From Epiperipatus broadwayi (Eukaryota; Onychophora; Udeonychophora; Euonychophora; Peripatidae): a stretch of 64,000 nt of DNA. The notes beneath the pieces are model-generated. The model made no database searches, was not told where the DNA came from, and saw only the letters and a list, made by a program, of their open reading frames with translations. Where the stretch lies: the NCBI GenBank assembly GCA_028023455.1, contig JAQFVV010012416.1:3269594-3333593 (forward strand), given 5' to 3'. Shown here in pieces: positions 57,350 through 64,000 of this stretch (the first letter of the stretch is position 1; each line of letters begins with the position of its first letter). Both the position numbers and the translations under genes were made by a program.

Positions 57350-58398
57350 TTATACTACAGGTTTCAAGGCTCTCACATTGTAAGTGTCCTTGATCCCTTT
57401 CTCTGTCTTAATCTGGAATGCATTATTTTCTTTGCATTCCACAATTTTGAATAGACTTTCATAAAGGTTACAGAATTTTTTAAACCAGAATTTCTCCAGT
57501 ATACTTACATGGGGAGTCCTTACCATCACTCTATCCCCTATTTTGAATTGATGCTTTGATGCACCCTTCCATTTCTTTCTCATAGTGCTCATATGCTGCA
57601 TTCGGGCATAAGCCTCCTTTCTATCTGTTTCGATGTCCACAGTTTCACCTGTACCTTCGGGTAATTTCATCTTAAACAACTTAGGGGCTAGTTTTCTGAA
57701 GTGAAGGCATATTGGAGGTAATCCTGTGGATTCACTAATGGACCAATTAATAAAGTCAAGGTAACTGCTTGACCCACTCTCTATGGTTGTCGGGTAGATA
57801 AGTACGAAAAAGTCTTCCTAGCTCCCGCATAACCTGCTCGCAGGGGTTTGACTGAGGGTTACAGATGGAGGTGAGTATATGTTTGATTCCCTGTTTATTT
57901 GTCCACTGTTTCCATTCTTCTGATTTGAAGGGTGTTCCATGATCTAATAGGATGGTCTGAGGTTTCCCGAACCGTGGGAAATGCAGGGATCGCAGTTGTT
58001 TAATAGTTTCTCGTGTAGTAGTCCTAGATAATGGATAAGTGGCCACAAATTTGGAGAAAAGGTCATACACCACCAACAAGTATCTTTTCTGATTGAAGGG
58101 TGGCAGAGGACCATAAAAATCGATGGCCATTATCTCCCTTGAGTTTTGAGGTATAATCGACTCCATGGGGTTCACATAACTTTTGTTGGGTGGTTTTGCC
58201 CTCTGGCAAATTTCACACTTGTTCATCACATATATTACGTCCCGGTGCATCCTGGCCAATAAAACCAGCACCTGAGGCAATCTTTTGTTTTTGGGATTCT
58301 GTAATGCCTGTATAAGCAATGGATATATTGAATGAATGAACCATGACCCTCCTTTCATCTTTTTCTTCTTGAACTTGATAATGCAGTATTTCCTCCAT
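57350..58398 (-). pseudogene. gypsy integrase, frameshifted
   Basis: The main frame (58358-57756, 200 codons) has a C-x2-C pair (C48, C51) of the N-terminal zinc domain, the core aspartates D80 (IDFYGPLP) and D139 (LLDHGTPF), and E174 (SNPCEQVMREL), matching the DDE integrase fold. The upstream histidine half is in another frame (58398-58213). After a shift near 57760 the last frame (57679-57350) carries the C-terminal domain with FKIGDRVMVRTP. The enzyme would insert the element's DNA copy into the host genome. At least two frameshifts make this copy inactive unless they are sequencing errors. Order protease-RT-RNase H-integrase is that of Ty3/gypsy, not Ty1/copia. Confidence 0.9.
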
Positions 58399-58407
58399 CA
58401 GTGTATA

Positions 58408-59030
58408 TCATTGCATTGTCCTTTTGGGTATTGAATCATCTCTTAGGGTTTCATCCTGGCAGTGCATTACAATTTGATTTAAATATGCATCGTCTCGTTG
58501 CTCTACAGCTATCTGAGCTAGTTCATGCTTTATGGATTTATCCACACATAAGGTCATGTTCATCATGTATGCTTGGTCCACATTCAAATTCCTTTGCTGG
58601 AGAGGCATGGGATGGCGACTTAAAGTATCAGCATCTACATTTTCAGCCCCTTTGCAGTACTGAACTGTGTAATTGAACTCCTGGAGGAACAGACTCCATC
58701 TCACAAGGCAGCTATTAGTGAGGTAACTATGGTTGAGGAACTCTAAACTCTTGTGGACGGTGATCACCACCATTTCAGATCCCCAATAACATGGGCCAAA
58801 ATTCCAATCTGGAAAGCCCATACAATGGCTAGAGCCTCCTTCTCTGTGACCATGTAATTGATCTCAGGCCCCTTCAATAAATGTCTTATGAAATACAACA
58901 CCCCTATTCTCCCATCCGGTTGGATCTGAAACAAGGTGACACCCAACCTATACCCACTACTGTCAGTTTGAAGTAAAAATGGTTTGCCAAAGTCTGGGTA
59001 TGCAAGCACAACCTGTTTTATGAAGCTCAT
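58408..59030 (-). pseudogene. gypsy RNase H, frameshifted
   Basis: The frame 59030-58764 has FLLQTDSSGYRLGVTLFQ (first catalytic aspartate) and NYMVTEKEALAIVWA (catalytic glutamate region). A shift near 58800 leads to the frame 58821-58408 with VITVHKSLEFLN, RLVRW-like LVRWSLFLQEF and ENVDADTLSRHP, the usual RNase H end and linker. In the VITVHKSL motif a valine occupies the place where gypsy RNase H has an aspartate. The domain would remove RNA from the RNA-DNA hybrid. The frameshift and the changed acid residue both argue that this copy is dead. Confidence 0.85.
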
Positions 59031-60027
59031 CTTGACCCTTTCAAAGGCTTCCTCTTGATCTGCAGTCCAGTTCCTACCTCATTTCCTTTCTGAGCAGCTT
59101 CAAAAGAGGTTCCATTTGGTCGGCAAATTTTACACAAAACCTGTTGTAAAAATTGCACATTCCTAAGAATGACCGAATCTGGCATTTAGTTTTAGGCACA
59201 GGAAATTCTGTGATGGCCTTTATTTTATCGGAATGAGGTTTAATCTCTGTCTGGATAACTAGATGACCCAGGAATTCAATCTCCTCTGATACAAACACAC
59301 TTTTCTTCATGTTTATCTTAATCCCTTTTTCCCGGGATGAGCTTTAATCCTTGTCTGGCTAACCAGATGACCCAGGAATTCAATCTCCTCTGATACAAAC
59401 ACACTTTTCTTCATGTTTATCTTAATCCCATTTTCCCTGCACTCTCTGAAGAGTAATTCTAACTGCTGGAGATGTGGATGCCACAACTACATCATCACAT
59501 ACATAGTTACGATTTTCTTTGTTTCTGCCAACAAAACTTGGTCAAGGCATCTTAGCAAACCAGTTCCACTGTTGACCAAACCAAAAGGCATTCAGTCAAA
59601 TTGATAAGAATGCCCTCCATATCTAAAAGCTGTGTACTGACAGTCTGCTGGGTGCAGCTTGATTTGCCAATAACTGGCATTCAAATCGAATGTTGAAAAG
59701 ACTTTCCTTTAAACTTCATTAATAAATCATGCATGGGTAGAGGGATGGTACAATTGGGTATTGTAGCCCTATTGAGTTGCCAGGCATCTAAACATAGCTG
59801 GATGGCTCCATTTTTTTCTTACAATAACTAGGGGATTGCAATAGGGAAAAGAACATCTTTTCAATAATTCCCCACTCCAACATCTGCTCCAACTGCTTTT
59901 CCACCTCCTTCTTAAACTGATGAGGTATAGGGGTATGATCATGCTTGGAATGGTTCCCCTGGCTTGAGCTTAATTCTTTGTTGGTTCCCCCCCCCAATAA
60001 TCCCAGGATGTTCTGAGAGTATATCAC
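59031..60027 (-). pseudogene. gypsy reverse transcriptase, heavily broken
   Basis: The start (60027-59788) reads HTPIPHQFKKEVEKQLEQML and EWGIIEK, the conserved entry of gypsy RT. LDAWQLNRATIPNCTIPLPM is readable near 59790-59720, and MPFGLVNSGTG near 59590-59550. The YVDD box at 59506-59488 has lost one base, shifting the frame exactly in the catalytic motif. The thumb/connection (59310-59074) reads EFLGHLVIQTEIKPHSDKIK and CQIRSFLGMCNFYNRF. A 104-bp tandem duplication (59234-59441) repeats part of the coding sequence. A frameshift also sits at a run of nine C at 59986-59994 (plus strand). The enzyme is not producible from this copy as assembled. Confidence 0.85.
59234..59441. repeat. 104-bp tandem duplication in the RT segment
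   Basis: AGATGACCCAGGAATTCAAT occurs at 59261 and 59365, and both copies run through CTCCTCTGATACAAACACAC and TTCATGTTTATCTTAATCCC. The copies differ at several sites, so the duplication is not brand new. Confidence 0.85.
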
Positions 60028-60588
60028 TATAGTTCTGCAGCATAGCTTTTATTCTTTCTTTACTTTCCACAGAGACCGATCTCACTTCATTCACCTTTTC
60101 TACCAGCATATCTGGGGCAGCCTGATTAAGACAACCTGTCTGTTTGTCATGATATAGCTGAGGGGGTAAAAATCTGGTTTTTTGGCCATTGCATATGATA
60201 AGTTCTTTTTCGTAGTCTAGTATACATTTGCTCCTACGCAAGAAGTCTGAACTGAGCACCACCTCATGGATTAAACTGTTCATTGTTAGAAACACATGGG
60301 GGGTTACTTGACCATTGATTTCTAATTCCAGCCAGATTTGTCTTGGCACAAGTTTTACTTTGCGATTGTTTGCTAGTGTTACTTGGGTGAGTTTCAATGA
60401 GAGGATCTCAACCTCTGGATTTTTTTAAATATGTGCTGGTATAATTCCTCCGATATCATGGAGATTTGACTCCCTGAGTCCAATAAGGCTATTCCCTTAA
60501 TCTCTTCCAGCAACACTGTTATCTTAGGACAGTTCTGTGGAGCGTAGTTCAGTACTCTGTCTTCCCATGAACATAATAGATTTGACAT
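59939..60588 (-). pseudogene. gypsy protease, frameshifted
   Basis: The frame 60588-60394 has GIALLDSGSQISMISEELYQ, with the aspartic-protease triad DSG at residues 37-39. A shift at a run of seven A (minus strand, plus T run 60421-60427) leads to the frame 60397-59939 with EVVLSSDFLRRSKCILDYEK, the second half of the retropepsin fold, and then the linker to RT. The family cuts the Gag-Pol polyprotein. Only the frameshift in the homopolymer breaks it, which could also be a sequencing error. Confidence 0.85.
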
Positions 60589-61407
60589 TTCTTTCCTTGT
60601 TATTTTTTTGCTTTCTCCTCTTCTTTTTAGCCTTGCTATGGTTGTACTCTTGTTTTGTCTCCTTTTCTGACTCCTCTTTATTACTTTGTTGAAGGTATTC
60701 GCCCTTTCTCTCCAATCTCTCTTCTATTTCATTTGATGTTTCATTTCTCATCTCTTTTATCTCCCTTGACATCTGGTTGAGGTCAAGTCTCACAGTATTG
60801 ATAAACCTTTCCATCTTTGCCATCTGTTGTTCAATCCGGCTAACTGTCTGACACAGATCTCCTATTTTATCATCACTTGCAGCTCTGTGCATTTCTAATT
60901 TCTCTATCCTGTCACTATAACTTTTTTCATTTCCTTCAACCTTTTTGCCTATTTCTTGTATTCTCTTGCAATCTGCTTCCATTACTTGCTGCCTTGTTTG
61001 GATTTCTTCCAACCTATCACTATTAATCTGATGGAGGCCCCTACATTTTTCTTCTATACCTTGAAACCTTGTTTCAATCCCTAAGGATATTTCTTCCCTA
61101 AAAGTCATCAAATCTTTTAGCTACATCTCATACTATTTCCTCTGACCTTTCTTTTAATTAATTAGACATCTGACTAAGGTCGATTCTTATAGTATTTACA
61201 AACATCTCCATCATTTTCATTGTTTTCATTTTTCCCCATCAGTTTTCCTTCACTTTGAGGCTCTATTGCTTCCTCTATACCACTTTCAGTTATTTTAGGC
61301 TGGCTTACTTCAGCCCTTTCCTCGTTTATTTCATTGTGCTCCTCACTCATATCTAACTTTTTAATTCTGGACTGTGATCTTGTCCACGTATACAGTATTA
61401 TTTTCAA
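60524..61407 (-). pseudogene. gag-like coiled-coil region of the gypsy element
   Basis: Two frames, 61407-61174 and 61111-60524, precede protease in the gag position. The second (195 codons) is strongly charged with heptad-like spacing (for example SDRIEKLEMHRAASDDKIGD and SRIEQQMAKMERFINTVRLD), so a long coiled coil is likely, followed by a basic patch KAKKKRRKQKNNKERN. No CCHC zinc knuckle is seen. Assignment to gag is by position and charge only. KMERFINTVRLDLNQMS near 60760 is echoed at 61170-61225 in another frame (MFVNTIRIDLSQMS), showing an internal duplication. It would have formed the capsid-like particle. Confidence 0.65.
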
Positions 61408-61905
61408 TTGATTATAAATTTGCTTTCTTATATGACTTTAACTATATTTTATTTGATTAACCCTTAAGATTATGGTTTAACGCTACTTTGATTAACTTAA
61501 TTCTCTTTATTTATTTCTTTTCGTAAAATAATTCAGCGCATGCCGTACCGAGCTTCCATTATCCCTACCATCATTTATTTTTCCCTTCTGAGTTATATTT
61601 CTCTCATTCATTTATTAACTATAAATAATAAAATTATTCTGAGATCACCCTTCAAACACCAATAAAAACATATCCAAACCAGGCTAACATTAAATTGTGC
61701 ACGTACTGGGATTGTTTTCAAAACGAAATGAAAAGAAATTGATCGCGAATAGTATTACGATTCTGAACTGTTTCATGCTGTCAAAAACTAAATTCCCTAT
61801 CATGCAACTTCACAATTCTACTTTATTTAATAAATATCTACTTTCCCTTTTCTCTTTTTACAAAAAAAAATCTTTATTTCCACAGTCCGCCGCTTGTTTT
61901 TATAC
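61408..61905. other. AT-rich 5' part of the gypsy internal region
   Basis: Between the gag-like frames and the leader repeats. A 93-codon plus-strand ORF at 61697 is antisense and of low information. No feature is supported. Confidence 0.4.
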
Positions 61906-61908
61906 AAT

Positions 61909-62640
61909 ACGTAGTTTACTCTTGTATACTATCATTTATTTTTACTATAACCACTTATATATAGCTAAAACAATCTAAATCAATATTACTGTAGCGACGA
62001 AAGGTCACTTCAAAAACAAAATATAGTTTTTAAAGTTATTATTTATTAAGATTCACCGCCTGTTTTTATACAATTTAAATCAATAGTATTGTGGTGATGA
62101 AGGTCGCTTCAAAAAACTATATTTTGTTTTTGAAGTGACCTTTTGTCACTACAGTAATATTCATTTAGATTGTTTTAGCTATATATAAGTGGTTATAGTA
62201 AAAATAAATGATAGTATACAAGAGTAAACTACGTAAAGCTTAAAATTCTTATATATTAAGATTTGATTATGCCTATATACTGCTGTTTATTTTTATTAAT
62301 TGCGCAGTTTATACTTTTATACTGCCTTTTATTTTTATTAAATATATATATATATACAACAAAATAAACTTAATCAGTATTATCATAGTGACAAACATCA
62401 CTTCAAAAAAAAAAAAAAAAATTTAGAATTCTTATTTATAAAGATTCTCAATCGTAAACTTTTTTAAATATACACAAACGGTAATATAATCTAAATGAGT
62501 ACTACGGTAGTGACAATCGTCACTTCAAAAACAAAACAGAGTTTATACTTTTTTATTTATTAAGTTTCTCAATCGTAAATTCTTTTCTCTTTTTTTTTAA
62601 ATCTTTTCTCTAACAAAAAAAATCATTCCCAATATTTTTG
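61909..62640 (-). repeat. leader repeat array with a 122-bp inverted pair
   Basis: 61909-62031 and 62113-62234 are inverted copies with only three mismatches. A module containing ACTACGGTAGTGACAATCGT or a variant, CACTTCAAAAACAAAA and TTTATTAAGATTCTCAATCG occurs at least five times (near 62000, 62100, 62140 inverted, 62385, 62510). Its core is a palindrome, exact at 62510-62523 (GTGAC, AATC, GTCAC). It lies between the primer-binding site and gag on the element's own strand, which is the leader position where some gypsy elements carry protein-binding insulators. Function here is unproven. Confidence 0.7.
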
Positions 62641-62717
62641 AGATTTTGCGACATTTTCCCATTTCCTTAGTTATGTTTAGCGGCCGAGTCTTTCCTATAC
62701 TGGTCACATTAAGTAAG

Positions 62718-62735
62718 GCTTACACGTTAGCGCCA
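62718..62735 (-). other. candidate primer-binding site
   Basis: The minus strand reads TGGCGCTAACGTGTAAGC, starting with TGG (pairs with the CCA end of a tRNA) as in many gypsy elements (TGGCGC...). It lies 13 nt inside the proposed LTR edge at 62749, which is further than usual; the LTR edge may be slightly misplaced. The priming tRNA is not identified. Confidence 0.6.
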
Positions 62736-62748
62736 AAAATTTCTATTC

Positions 62749-64000
62749 TATACCGGTTACTTTTACTCCGTTGATGTGAGCATGCGCATAAACCGAACAT
62801 GAGGGAAAATATGGCGACATGCCGAAGTAAGAAGAGATTCAAAACTCTACCATAACAGTGTTAGGGACAGAGAAGATACTTATGGAAAGGTTGACTCTTA
62901 CATACCTTTGGGGGATGACTCTAAATCAACCCTTCGTGTCACTCCCAGAAGGAAATTTAACTCTCCTCCTGAAAGGATATGCAAGTTCAAATGATATTAG
63001 GGCATGTGTGCCGATAAATAGTTATTCATAAAAAAATAATAAATAAGTATCCTCGTGATAAATAGAGATTTAAAACCTGGTAAGATGATTTCCCATTTGC
63101 TAGCTCAGCTTACTCTTTTCTCAGTTAAAGAATGGGGATCGGAAAACTCGCATAATTAACTAATAGGGGGTTAGAGAAAGTAAATGACAAAGAGAATAAA
63201 GAAAAATTATGGCAGTAATCACTTTAGAATTATAATATAAATATTTTATTAACCCATTACCCATACCATTTATAATATGAATACATTCCCAGATCGATTA
63301 GATATACAAAACAAATGTTACACTACAAAATCATAATCATAAAGAAATACTTAATAAAGCAATAATTAAATTAAATAAAGGAAAATTTCTTTCTTAATAA
63401 GAAAATAAATCAAATAATTATATGTGAGAGAGTGACCTGTGGATTATAAATAAACTCACACATATGCATTATGCAGATAAAGAAAAATTAACAAGTTATA
63501 TACAGGTGGGTTTATATACGTATGTACATGAAATATATATTTATGAAATGGATATTAAATTTAAAATAAAATAAACACAAAAAAAATAGTGTACCCGATA
63601 AAGTCTATGAGCATTCTTGTATGGGTTTTGAGTGGGCTATACGTTCATCTACTCGGCAAGAGCTGGACTTGACTGCATTATAAGTTCATACAATTGATCA
63701 TCATCACCTTGGTGCTTGAATCTTGGGGTTTACATTCTTTTGGGATGGCAGGAGTGGAGCTGGACAGACGCGCTGAAGTTGGCTTCTATTCCATGATCAT
63801 TTTATCTGCAAGCGAATGCTTGAGTTTCATCTTTAAGTTGGAGAACGGATATTCAACAGGATATTAAATGATAAAAAATCATCCTTTATAATGGTTTAAG
63901 GATCCTAGGTTAACTTCAGGCTTCGATGGCGTGTTGTAGTTACGCTTCCATCAGAATCAACTGACTGGTTAACTGCTAGGTTATTTCAATGATGGCCAGG
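62749..64000 (-). mobile_element. right (5') LTR of the gypsy-type element, truncated by the window end
   Basis: It repeats 54486-56260 in the same orientation with scattered substitutions and small indels, and is still matching when the window ends. It includes TATACCGGTTACTTTTACTC, GAGCATGCGCATAAACCGAA and CTCCTCCTGAAAGGATATGC. Promoter elements of the element would lie here and further right. Confidence 0.85.

Noticed and set aside
62370-62420. CRISPR-like repeat array in the leader repeats
   Set aside because: Units are imperfect, unevenly spaced and lie inside a retrotransposon of an animal genome.

Overview
This looks like AT-rich nuclear DNA of an invertebrate animal. The support is one intron-split exon of an animal-type KCNQ potassium channel, three RTE-type LINE 3' ends, a Penelope-like element (PLE), tRNA-derived SINEs, foldback/MITE-like DNA elements, a hAT-type element and a Ty3/gypsy-type LTR retrotransposon. 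Nothing is organised like a prokaryote (no operons, no dense ORFs). I cannot name the phylum from sequence alone.

Layout. (1) 1-27430 is repeat-filled DNA lying downstream, on the minus strand, of the KCNQ exon. It is probably intron 1; no further KCNQ exon was recognised. It holds an unidentified decayed coding stretch (1054-1446), RTE fragments (5230-5640, 9345-9800), a PLE with a 17-bp target duplication (14286-16411), SINEs, LINE 3' ends (23150-23800) and several inverted-repeat elements. (2) 27437-27723 (minus) is the first coding exon of a KCNQ1-like Kv7 channel, ending at a good splice donor. It sits in a CpG-richer islet (about 27430-29130) that is probably its promoter region. (3) 28560-54480 is intergenic or upstream DNA: a LINE with a readable FADD box (32546-33850), several copies of two large inverted-repeat families (here A and F), a tRNA-like family in tandem (G) interrupted by a 298-bp palindrome carrying a hammerhead-ribozyme-like core, a 304-bp hAT-type element with a perfect 8-bp target duplication, and a third RTE end. 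(4) 54486-64000 is a minus-strand gypsy element about 10 kb long that runs off the right edge. It has long LTRs (about 2.2 kb), a candidate primer-binding site, a leader with repeated palindromes, gag-like, protease, reverse transcriptase, RNase H and integrase segments, all broken by frameshifts. A 500-base N run lies inside its left LTR.

The window is mainly a mobile-element record around one host gene start. The PLE 3' ends, a hammerhead-like motif and tRNA-like modules recur together, and several repeats exist as head-to-head pairs. Family letters (A, F, G) are local labels given here, not database names.
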